Source: Sphingomonadaceae bacterium
GTDB lineage: Bacteria; Pseudomonadota; Alphaproteobacteria; Sphingomonadales; Sphingomonadaceae
Assembly (NCBI GenBank): GCA_030147805.1
Contig: JASBUR010000031.1
Coordinates: 1-64,000, forward strand
Direction: 5' to 3'
Length of the DNA: 64,000 nt
Translations under genes and position numbers: made by a program
Part shown: piece by piece, positions 41,513 through 48,297 of the stretch
Layout: the number at the start of each line of letters is the position of its first letter
Position numbering within the stretch: position 1 is the stretch's first letter
Notes under the pieces: model-generated
Told to the model about the DNA's origin: nothing
What the model saw: only the letters and a program-made list of their open reading frames with translations
The model's database searches: none

Positions 41513-41539
41513 TTATCCCCGTTATCCTCGTTATCCACA
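41513..41539 (-). promoter_or_regulatory. Perfect three-unit DnaA-box-like 9-mer array
   Basis: On the plus strand three contiguous 9-mers read TTATCCCCG, TTATCCTCG, TTATCCACA; on the minus strand TGTGGATAA, CGAGGATAA, CGGGGATAA. One unit is a perfect DnaA box and the other two differ at two positions each. It lies 122-148 bases upstream of the minus-strand DUF4440 gene. The same array, slightly degraded, precedes nrdA at 29387-29413 in the same orientation relative to its downstream gene. Confidence 0.6.
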
Positions 41540-41559
41540 GGCCCGCGACGCGATTTTGC

Positions 41560-41930
41560 GCTCGCGCGACTCGGCGCGTCATGAGAGCTTTCGGATGTGG
41601 CCGGGGACGGCGACGGAGGCGGAAACGCCGAAGGCGCCAACAACCGGACACCGCGGAGCCGACCAGCCGCCCGAACGCCCGCAAGGGCGAACGGAACGCT
41701 CGAAGCGCCGGAGACGCCGACCCGAGGCGACGCGGGTACCGGAAGCGCAAGCGGACGGTGCCAGACGAACCAGGGCACGGCGGGAGCGAGACGCACTGAC
41801 CCCCCGTGGCCAAGGCGTCGAGCCACGCCGGGACGAACGGGCGAGCCGCCCGCTGCCGCAAGGCACCGAGAGGCCGACGACCGGGACCCCCGACGAAGTG
41901 GGGGCTGGCAGCAATGCCGGCCCCCATTTT
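41560..41930 (+). ncRNA. Candidate structured noncoding RNA with GNRA loops
   Basis: The plus strand here contains many local hairpins: GGCG-GAAA-CGCC (41618-41629), GCCC-GCAA-GGGC (41677-41688), TGCC-GCAA-GGCA (41854-41865), GTGCC/GGCAC (41758-41778), CGTGGC/GCCACG (41805-41827), CGGGC/GCCCG (41838-41852) and a terminator with GCAA loop. Three GNRA-capped stems plus the terminator point to plus-strand RNA. I compared it by eye with RNase P RNA, tmRNA, SRP RNA and 6S RNA and found no match. The 5' end is not defined. Confidence 0.4.
41900..41930 (+). terminator. Strong intrinsic terminator of the candidate RNA
   Basis: GGGGGCTGGCA and TGCCGGCCCCC pair around a GCAA loop and are followed by ATTTT, an 11-bp stem with one G-T pair. 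The 5' GGGGG can alternatively pair with CCCCC at 41887-41891, so two mutually exclusive folds exist. On the minus strand no T run follows, so it serves plus-strand transcripts. Confidence 0.65.
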
Positions 41931-41991
41931 CCGTTCGGGGGCTGCAGGCGCGGCGGATGTGCCGTAGCGCCACGCCCCGCTCGGTCCAGCC

Positions 41992-42072
41992 CGTCATCCC
42001 GACGAAAGTCAGGATCTCCATCCGCTTTGCACCGGGTCCCGTTTCGGGAGATCCTGACGGTCGTCAGGATGA
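41992..42072. repeat. Family III palindromic repeat, second copy
   Basis: CGTCATCCCGACGAAAGTCA at one end and GTCGTCAGGATGAC at the other enclose GGATCTCC and GGAGATCC. The core is the same as the 27.5-kb element between the serine hydrolase and fumarase genes. Confidence 0.78.
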
Positions 42073-42199
42073 CTTGGCGGGAAAGGGCACGTCCTCCTTC
42101 CGATCGGCCAGCTCGCCATTCGGCGTCGCGCCCACCGGCAGGTCGACAACCAGCGCTGCCCCACGACCGCTGCGCCGGCGCCACCGCAGCCCTAAACGC

Positions 42200-42421
42200 T
42201 CAGCTCCCGCGCTTGCCAGTCAGGGCTATCGCCTCCAGCAAGGCCCGCTTGGATGCCGTTCGCGGCGCATCGCTCGCGCGCGGCGTCGACGGCGGCAGCG
42301 CCGATCCGAGCCGGGCACGTCGGCCCGCCAGCCGCGCCGCATATTCCGCGAGCGGCTCACCGGGGGGCAGCGAGGTCGGCGAGGCTGTAGTCGCCGAGGC
42401 TTTCGGTTTGGATTCGCGCAT
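42200..42421 (-). CDS. Small protein encoded beside the nucleotidyltransferase-like gene
   Basis: A 73-aa product (MRESKPKASATTASP...SKRALLEAIALTGKRGS) whose start lies inside the upstream gene, with 65 bases of overlap. It is Ala/Ser/Arg-rich with a possible C-terminal helix. The gene is probably translationally coupled to its neighbour. Small partners of this kind often act as antitoxins for nucleotidyltransferase toxins, but I see no diagnostic motif. Confidence 0.45.
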   Translation of the reverse strand: MRESKPKASATTASPTSLPPGEPLAEYAARLAGRRARLGSALPPSTPRASDAPRTASKRALLEAIALTGKRGS

Positions 42422-42932
42422 CGAGATAGGCCTCGTCCACCGTTTCAGCGGTCGCGTATAGCAGACGCGCCTGCCCCAACATAACAGGATCGCCGCCTGA
42501 TGCCGCCGCCGCCTGGCCCATCCGGTCAGCGATCAGATCCTCGATCCCGATGACGAGGATTTCGCCGCCATCATCAAGGGTGAAACGGCGGCGGCGCAAC
42601 GGATCGGCTGAGCCTCCCATCATCGACGATCCAACGACTTCGACCCCCATCGGCAGCGTCGAATGGATGAACCCGCGCAGCGACCGTCCCCGGCCGCCGG
42701 GTCGTTCGAAGCCGAGTTCGGCCAATACCGTCTCGAACTCGGCCTGCGCCACGGTCACGAGGTCGAAGTCCCCCGTCGCGACGGCTCCCGCCGTATAGAG
42801 CTCGACAGCCGCCCCGCCGACGAGCGTCGGCTGATACGCGCCACGCTCACGGAGGCGGCGCATGGCTTCGCCCAGCAGGCGCAGGCCGGCCAGGAACGGG
42901 AGGCGATAGGGCGAAGCGTCGGTCACGGGCAC
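42357..42932 (-). CDS. Nucleotidyltransferase-fold protein (toxin-like)
   Basis: A 191-aa protein starting at GTG. The N-terminal half shows LVGGAAVELYTAGAVATGDFDLVTV, the GG...DxD pattern of DUF6036/AbiEii-like nucleotidyltransferases. The remainder holds VIGIEDLIADRMGQAAA and helices. Proteins of this fold act as toxins or NMP-transferases in several TA systems. It pairs with the overlapping 73-aa gene. I cannot tell whether the acidic pair is catalytically intact. Confidence 0.6.
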   Translation of the reverse strand: MPVTDASPYRLPFLAGLRLLGEAMRRLRERGAYQPTLVGGAAVELYTAGAVATGDFDLVTVAQAEFETVLAELGFERPGGRGRSLRGFIHSTLPMGVEVVGSSMMGGSADPLRRRRFTLDDGGEILVIGIEDLIADRMGQAAAASGGDPVMLGQARLLYATAETVDEAYLDARIQTESLGDYSLADLAAPR

Positions 42933-43160
42933 AGGTTAACCAAGACCGCGCCCTCGACAAGCGTCGGCAATCAGGAAGCGTGGGGCGGCCAGCGTACCCC
43001 GCTGCCCTTTGCGTTACCCGCTGCCCAAACCGTCATCCCCCGCGCGCGCCCAGCCATTCGACCAGTGCCATTCGTCGCTGCCCGCTTGCCGGCACGCGCG
43101 CCTCACCTGATACGAATCGGACCAGATCGCCCGCCGATCGCCCCCGCCGCCGGAGCCCGA

Positions 43161-43703
43161 ATGACCCTCACCATCCCCCGCGTCCTCCTCGCCGCCGCCG
43201 CGCTGGCGCTGCTGTCCGCCGCGGCGCCCGCCGGCACCGCCGCCGGTCCCGCCACCGACGTCGGCGTCAACGCCATCTACGAACGGATGGCCACCGCGCT
43301 CGCCAGCGGCGACGCGGCGATGTCACGCCTTACCTATGCCGACGACGCGATCTTCCTGCCGGCGCAGCCGGTCGGCATCGACGGCGGCGCCGCGATGCAC
43401 GGCAAGATGGCGGCGGGCGTCGCGCGGATGAAGGCCGACGGCATCGGCTTCAGGATCGCCTACCGCGTCGTCAGCCGGCGCAGGGTCGGCGACGGTCTGG
43501 CGATCGACGCCGGCTATTACCGCACCGAGATGACGCGCCCCGCCGACGCTGCGCAGCCCGTCACGCGCTACCACAAGATGCTCGTCGTCGCGGCCAAGCA
43601 GCCCGACGGCCGCTGGCTGATCACCCATGACGCCAGCGTCGCGTCGAGCCAGGCGGCGTTCGAGGCGGCGACGCCGCAGCCGGGGCTGAGGTTCGACAGC
43701 TAG
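43161..43703 (+). CDS. Secreted NTF2-like (SnoaL/DUF4440) protein
   Basis: A 180-aa protein with signal peptide (MTLTIPRVLLAAAALALLSAAAPAGTAAG) and one NTF2-like domain (IYERMATALASGDAAMSRLTYADDAIFLPAQPVGIDGG). This is the second NTF2-like exported protein in the neighbourhood. ATG 43161 is used; the longer frame in the track is a read-through. Confidence 0.85.
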   Translation: MTLTIPRVLLAAAALALLSAAAPAGTAAGPATDVGVNAIYERMATALASGDAAMSRLTYADDAIFLPAQPVGIDGGAAMHGKMAAGVARMKADGIGFRIAYRVVSRRRVGDGLAIDAGYYRTEMTRPADAAQPVTRYHKMLVVAAKQPDGRWLITHDASVASSQAAFEAATPQPGLRFDS

Positions 43704-43943
43704 CGGCGATCGCCACCGCGCGCGCTGACGCCCCGCCGCCGGTCTTTCGGGGGCCGGCGGTGCGCGAACCTCCCGCGTCCCGCCCCGCTGTCGGCCGCGC
43801 TTACACTTCGCCCGCCGGGCGGCGGCGCCCGCGCCGCAGGAATCGGCCTCGCCGGCCGTTTTCAGTGACTTGGCCCGAAACCTGCTCCTTGCCCGCCACA
43901 GGGGTTCGGCGCGAGGGGCGCCGGCCCGCAGGGGGACGACCAC
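43704..43943. other. Intergenic region with a GC-rich hairpin
   Basis: This 240-bp gap holds no gene. A stem CCGCCGG/CCGGCGG with a TTTCGGG loop (about 43736-43763) follows the NTF2-like gene and may terminate it, though no T tail is seen. The rest precedes the GTG start of the PEP-CTERM gene and has no clear promoter. Confidence 0.5.
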
Positions 43944-44537
43944 GTGACCACCAGGATCAGCCTGCTCCTACTCGGCGCACTCGCGACGCTCGGCGTTTCG
44001 GCGCCCGCCGCGGCGACCGCGACCTTCACCGGCCTGTCGGGGGGAAGCTGCCCGAGCGCCGGCGCCTATACGTCGGACGGCTATCTGTTCACCAGCGCCA
44101 CCAACCATTTCCACGTCTGCGCCGCCAATCAGAACAGCAACAGCACCAACGGCACCGAGACGCTCGTCACCGACACCACCGCGTTCACCGTGACGAAGGT
44201 CGGCGGCGGGCTGTTCGACCTGTTCAGCTTCGACGCCGCCGAATGGTCCAACTTCGGCGCGGGCCGTACCGTGTCGGTGCTCGGCACCTATGCCGGCGGC
44301 GCCACCACCAGCGCCTCGTTCGGGCTCGACGGCATCATGGGCGCCAACGCCTTCCAGACCTTTACGCTGGCCAACAGCTTCCGCAACCTCGCCTCGGCGC
44401 GCTTCAGCTTCTCGAACAACATCGCGCAGTTCGACAATTTCGTCACCGAAGCCGCGGTGCCCGAGCCCGCCGCGCTGGCGCTGTTCGGCCTCGGCGTCGC
44501 CGGCCTCGCCGCGCGCCGCCGCCGCAAGGCGGCCTGA
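43944..44537 (+). CDS. PEP-CTERM sorting domain protein
   Basis: A 197-aa secreted protein: signal peptide (ISLLLLGALATLGVSAPAAATA), a beta-rich low-complexity body rich in Thr, Ser, Asn and Phe, and a C-terminal sorting domain VPEPAALALFGLGVAGLAARRRRK. The PEP-CTERM tail is processed by an EpsH/exosortase system not in this window. Start GTG 43944 with a GGGGGAC site. A terminator follows. Confidence 0.93.
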   Translation: MTTRISLLLLGALATLGVSAPAAATATFTGLSGGSCPSAGAYTSDGYLFTSATNHFHVCAANQNSNSTNGTETLVTDTTAFTVTKVGGGLFDLFSFDAAEWSNFGAGRTVSVLGTYAGGATTSASFGLDGIMGANAFQTFTLANSFRNLASARFSFSNNIAQFDNFVTEAAVPEPAALALFGLGVAGLAARRRRKAA

Positions 44538-44564
44538 GGCTTCGCGCTTTCGGCCTGCGTAGAA

Positions 44565-44595
44565 GGGGGCGCTCCCGCGAGGGGGCGCCCCTTTT
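44565..44595 (+). terminator. Intrinsic terminator of the PEP-CTERM gene
   Basis: The stem GGGGCGC/GCGCCCC with a short loop is followed by TTTT, placed 28 bases after the stop codon. It is positioned to end the plus-strand transcript before the convergent DUF1648 gene. Confidence 0.75.
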
Positions 44596-44627
44596 CGGTG
44601 GGTGAGCGGCGCCTGCGCAGCCTGTGC

Positions 44628-44960
44628 TCAGCGCCGCAGGCTGCGCCCGATCATCCGCAGGTGCAGCCCGTGCATCGCGACGAGCCCGCCGCCGATCAGC
44701 AGCAGCACCGGCGTCACCAGCCCTTCCTGCCCGGGGCGCGGCGTCAGCCCCCAGGCCGAGGCCGCCGTGGCGAGCATCACCAGCGTGCCGAGCGCCGGGG
44801 TGACGGCGAGCGCCACGCGGCGCGGCGCCGTCCAGTTGACGCTGCCGCCCAGCGACCATTGCATCGGCAGCCGGTCGTGGCGGGCGAAGCGGCGCTCGGC
44901 GCGCCACGACAGCGCGGCCAGCGCGCTGACGGTTACGACGAGGATGAGCAGCTCGAGCAT
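44628..44960 (-). CDS. DUF1648-like membrane protein
   Basis: A 110-aa protein with three hydrophobic helices and the conserved segment RLPMQWSLGGSVNWTAPRRVALAVTPAL, matching the DUF1648 pattern. It may be a small regulator-type inner membrane protein. No function is established. It ends 33 bases from the convergent PEP-CTERM terminator. Confidence 0.72.
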   Translation of the reverse strand: MLELLILVVTVSALAALSWRAERRFARHDRLPMQWSLGGSVNWTAPRRVALAVTPALGTLVMLATAASAWGLTPRPGQEGLVTPVLLLIGGGLVAMHGLHLRMIGRSLRR

Positions 44961-45143
44961 CGCAGGTTCCTCCCGCGGCGAGCTTAGCCGATGTCGCCGA
45001 TTCCGGCATCCATCGCCGCGCCGCGCGGGCCGCGCCGGTCATGCGAGGCCAGAATGACGGGAAAGGAACGGGGAGGGCGGGATAGAGCACCGCAGTGGCG
45101 GCAAGGCGCGTCAGCGATCGCCGCCGCCCCGCCGCCCGCCGGC

Positions 45144-45700
45144 CTATCGCCGGCAGAGCATTTCGCGCAGCGGGAACGCGCAGCCGCGTGCCGCACTGCG
45201 CGTCGACGATGTTCGACACCTGCGCGCACGCCCGGCCGGCATAGGCGGCGCCGCCAAAGCCGGCGCGCTCGCAGAACGCGCGCGCCGCGGTCAGGTCGTT
45301 GGTGCCCGCCGACACCTGGATGCGGCCGAGCGTCGGCCGCGCGAAGAAGGTCACATCCTTCCCGCTGACGCCGTCGCCGGCATCGAGCTGGTCGAGGTCG
45401 ATGCCCGGCGCGTCGACGCCTAAGCCCTCGTCCGCGGTAGCGCGGGTCGGCCGCAGCGAGGCGACCGCGGTGCGGCGCAGATAGGGCCGGTTGCTCGTCG
45501 TGTAGCTCTGGCAGCCGCCGGCATAGCTCGCCGCACCGCAGATCTCCCACTCGCCGACGATGCGCGCGCTCTGCGCCCGCCGGGGCGAAGCCCAGCGGCG
45601 CGAGATCGGGGGAAGTGGCGGGGTGACCACCACCGAGCGGCCGAGAAAGCCGGGCAGTTCGTAGAGCGTGACGCTCGGCGTGGTGCCGGTCTCTGCCGCG
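45144..45700 (-). pseudogene. Beta/gamma-crystallin-like gene, 5'-truncated and frameshifted
   Basis: The minus-strand frame encodes a recognisable beta/gamma-crystallin-like module (SVTLYELPGFLGRSVVVTP, SARIVGEWEICGAASYAGGCQSY) and continues to CGTRLRVP. Continuing in that frame runs into nonsense over the downstream DUF1648 gene; shifting one base at 45171 instead yields LREMLCRR and a stop at 45144, so a 1-nt change has likely broken the 3' end. The 5' end starts within AT-rich foreign sequence and lacks a signal peptide. Confidence 0.6.
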
Positions 45701-45709
45701 GCTCTTCCG

Positions 45710-46168
45710 TTAGTTAGGAAATGCGACGCTAGGACCGCGCTTATCGTAACAGACCACCGTGCTATTGTCGGTCCCAAATCCCCTCTCGTAGCCGACTCCC
45801 CTGCAAAATTTCTCGGCAGCGTCGTTGGCGAAGTTTTGGCGGTTCAGGTCTTTTGTTGTGCAGCCGCCCTCGCACACTGCTCCCGAAATCTGAATCGCAG
45901 ACTTTGTGGACACGTAATTTCGAACATTTGCCAAATCTTCTCGCATGACGGACACATGCGGGACCATTTTGGCGGCGTCCGAGGCAACCGAGTCAAGCCT
46001 CAGCCTGGCAGTCGAAAGCTCTGTTTTGATAGATAACAGGTCAGCCTTCATGGCGGCTACGGCAGCTCGGAGTGCCCTCACTTCTGACAGGAGTCCGCCA
46101 TCGTCGGGTGCCGCCAACGCGGGATAAGCACAAACGCCTACCATTACTGCGAACAATGCCAATTTCAT
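45710..46168 (-). CDS. AT-rich secreted coiled-coil protein, unknown function
   Basis: A 152-aa protein starting ATG 46168 with an AAAGG site: signal peptide (MKLALFAVMVGVCAYPALAA), a heptad-rich helix (LLSEVRALRAAVAAMKADLLSIKTELSTARLRLDSV), then a Cys-bearing C-terminal motif (EGGCTTK...EKFCRGVGYERGFG...VVCYDK). DNA composition is distinctly AT-richer than its neighbours, and it sits between two pieces of crystallin-like genes. No family is recognised. Confidence 0.7.
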   Translation of the reverse strand: MKLALFAVMVGVCAYPALAAPDDGGLLSEVRALRAAVAAMKADLLSIKTELSTARLRLDSVASDAAKMVPHVSVMREDLANVRNYVSTKSAIQISGAVCEGGCTTKDLNRQNFANDAAEKFCRGVGYERGFGTDNSTVVCYDKRGPSVAFPN

Positions 46169-46309
46169 GCTCTGGACCTTTCGCAGATGAGGAAAGAAGA
46201 TTGGCATGGCGTGAAGCTGGGCCACCATACGTTCGATTACGGTAGGTATTCGGCGGCCCATTAGAGATTTGCGGAGGCGCGACTTGCTGCCGAAAGGTGT
46301 AGACGTACA

Positions 46310-46536
46310 CTAACTAGCCAACGCGCCGCACACCTGGTACTCGCCGCTGACCGGAGCGCTCTGTTCCCAGTTGGCGAAGCCCTGCGTCGCAAGATCGCGG
46401 GGGGAGGCGGTGATGGTCGCCGAGCGCCCGAGAAAGCACGGCAGCTCATAGAGCGTGAAACTCGACGCGGTGGTCTGCGCCGTGGCGATCCCAAGCGGCG
46501 GCGCGACACGGCGGCGGCGAGGATCGGGATAGGCAT
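46310..46536 (-). pseudogene. N-terminal fragment of a beta/gamma-crystallin-like gene
   Basis: Starting at ATG 46536 with a strong GGAGG site, the reading must change frame after about 14 codons to give IATAQTTASSFTLYELPCFLGRSATIT and NWEQSAPVSGEYQVCGAL, which then stops at TAG 46310. This is homologous to the fragment at 45.1-45.7 kb (SVTLYELPGFLGRS), so it is the front part of a paralogous or split gene truncated at the AT-rich segment. Frame shift plus truncation make it nonfunctional. Confidence 0.55.
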
Positions 46537-46627
46537 GTTACCCTCCTTGCGGTTTGGGCAGAAAGAGAACGCGGTGATAAGTTTGAGGTTCAAAAATCTA
46601 ACTTAAAGAGGGATGAGCGGATCCAGC

Positions 46628-47254
46628 CTAGTCCTCTTTCGCTACGACTCCGGTTATCTCAGGCTTTCGATCATAAATTTTGTAAGTCAGATAATACAAG
46701 CTTCTTCCGCTTGTTAGTACGAGGTGAGAGATCGGCACTAAGCACAATAGTTTCGCTAGAAATGATGACACATCGTAGGCAGGTATCGAAAAATTACCAA
46801 TGATGAGATATTTGCCATGTATTGCGCTCGCCAATGCTGAAGATAAACCCGAGCAAGCTGCAGAAAGAAGGGATAATAACAAGCTTAGAAACGCTAGATA
46901 CCCAAACATGGAAAGGACGTAATCCCTTCGGGTGAGCTTAACTCGATCTGTGTTCGGCCTTCCCCAGAAGGCCTCTCCAGTTTCGATGTGATCGTCGAGT
47001 GTTGATCCTGCGATTAAAAAAGTAGCAACTGCTAAGAGTCCAGCGATGTAGAATCCCGTCAACGCTGATGCAAGCGATCCTATCCGATCAAGGAAACCAT
47101 CAGTAGAAAAAAAGGCGGAATGAGGCATCAAATGAAACAGAGTTGCAATTAATGTGGAGACGATCAGGATTATCCACAAATCACGGACAACAAAAAGCCT
47201 TCCGTCATCACTGCGGATCTTGAGATATCTAAAACTGAAGAGCATCATTGGCAT
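46628..47254 (-). CDS. AT-rich operon gene 2: multi-pass membrane protein
   Basis: A 208-aa membrane protein with about four hydrophobic helices (LWIILIVSTLIATLFHLM; LASALTGFYIAGLLAVATFLIAG; LSMFGYLAFLSLLLSLLSAACSGLSSAL; FLAKLLCLVPISHLVLTSG). It starts 6 bases after the preceding gene ends, so it is co-transcribed and likely coupled. DNA is far AT-richer than the chromosome around it. I do not recognise the family. Confidence 0.75.
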   Translation of the reverse strand: MPMMLFSFRYLKIRSDDGRLFVVRDLWIILIVSTLIATLFHLMPHSAFFSTDGFLDRIGSLASALTGFYIAGLLAVATFLIAGSTLDDHIETGEAFWGRPNTDRVKLTRRDYVLSMFGYLAFLSLLLSLLSAACSGLSSALASAIHGKYLIIGNFSIPAYDVSSFLAKLLCLVPISHLVLTSGRSLYYLTYKIYDRKPEITGVVAKED

Positions 47255-47260
47255 GATGTT

Positions 47261-48193
47261 TTAAATCGCTCTAATCGCCTTTGAGATGAAATCATCGACA
47301 ACCTTGTCAGTACATACTGCCAGGTCAACCGTTGTGTTAACTTCCGCCGATCTTATAAAGAGGACCTCTTTAGCCTCCTCCCCTCTGGCGATAGATATGC
47401 GCCTCGATCTTTCGTCATCGAGTTCAATATCAATCTGAAAATCCTCCCAGCCGGCGCGTCTAGCGCTCTTTGCTAAATTGCCGATTTTTTCTGCCCAATC
47501 CTTTGGGCTAACCTTGCCTTTGACTCTAATCTTCATCTTTTCATGAACCGGCTTGAAGAAATCTTCAGAATCGATGAATTTAGCGCGAGCCGGCCTGCTA
47601 AGCGTTATAAAGCCAAAATTTCCAGTCTTCAGTGCATTAGTAACTGACTCAGATTTGACGCCTTCAGGTCGAAAGACTGTGTAAGTGCTCTGGTCATCAC
47701 CGCGATTATCTTTGTAGTTATAATCGTAATCGCGAAGAACCTTTCCGATGATGGGTTGGACCAAACTCATGCTTAGGCCGGGAATTTCTTCTAGGATGGC
47801 GTCATAAACGCCATTGCGCACCGCCTTCGGCAGAATGATGAGATGCGCCGAAACCGATTGTTCCTCGTCGGGCTTCTTATTGACAGTGCGAAGATGAAGG
47901 GCGGCGCGGGCCTTTCGACGGTACATGGGATCGGCAGCCTTCGGACTCGCTCTGTGAATGAGCGCCACAATGGCGCCTGTCGCGGCGTGTACGTCGATGC
48001 TCATCATTTCGATAACGTCGCTGTTTGGGCGAACGTCGATGGCCTTGTTTCGCCTAACAGCCTGCTGCAGTGCTGCGAGGATGCTCGGCTTACCTGTAGC
48101 ATCGACAAGCGGAAGCGTCGGACCACTCTTGCGCCGCGGCACGAACGAGAATCTGTAATGCCGTATGAACCGGTGTCTTTTCTCCAGAAACAC
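47261..48193 (-). CDS. AT-rich operon gene 1: soluble protein, unknown function
   Basis: A 310-aa soluble protein starting at GTG 48193 behind a strong GGGGGG ribosome binding site. Features seen: basic N-terminus (MFLEKRHRFIRHYRFSFVPRRKSG), a middle with EEIPGLSMSLVQPIIGKVLRDYDYNY, and a Lys/Glu-rich C-terminal half. It shows no motif I can assign. It lies just downstream of uvrA on the same strand and forms a two-gene unit with the membrane protein. Confidence 0.75.
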   Translation of the reverse strand: MFLEKRHRFIRHYRFSFVPRRKSGPTLPLVDATGKPSILAALQQAVRRNKAIDVRPNSDVIEMMSIDVHAATGAIVALIHRASPKAADPMYRRKARAALHLRTVNKKPDEEQSVSAHLIILPKAVRNGVYDAILEEIPGLSMSLVQPIIGKVLRDYDYNYKDNRGDDQSTYTVFRPEGVKSESVTNALKTGNFGFITLSRPARAKFIDSEDFFKPVHEKMKIRVKGKVSPKDWAEKIGNLAKSARRAGWEDFQIDIELDDERSRRISIARGEEAKEVLFIRSAEVNTTVDLAVCTDKVVDDFISKAIRAI

Positions 48194-48297
48194 AGATTCC
48201 CCCCCTTTGTTAGAAGCTGGGAGACTTCACAGTTCCGACATAGTGGTCAACGCTTGATCACATCCAGACAGCCATTTTGATCCGGTTCGGAGCCTTC

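Larger units (their letters stand above)
41392..42199. other. 808-bp gene-poor region: 9-mer array, structured RNA candidate, family III repeat
   Basis: Between the DUF4440 gene and the nucleotidyltransferase pair no open frame has native codon use; the track's long frames are overlapping shadows in all directions. It contains a 9-mer array (41513-41539), a hairpin-dense block ending in a strong terminator (41560-41930) and a family III repeat (41992-42072). Each is listed separately. Confidence 0.65.

Noticed and set aside
41560-41930. RNase P RNA, tmRNA, SRP RNA or 6S RNA identity for the structured RNA
   Set aside because: None of the conserved core sequences I know for these RNAs (such as GAGGAAAGTCCGGGC of RNase P RNA) is present.
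41400-42021. N-terminal extension of the DUF4440 frame and other long frames over 41.4-42.5 kb
   Set aside because: Low-complexity Pro/Ser/Arg-rich translations in several frames at once; the signal peptide start at 41391 is a natural start.
44443-45140. Continuation of the 444-aa crystallin-like frame beyond CGTRLRVP
   Set aside because: It overlaps the DUF1648 gene and becomes nonsense; a one-base shift gives a natural stop, so I treat it as a frameshift.
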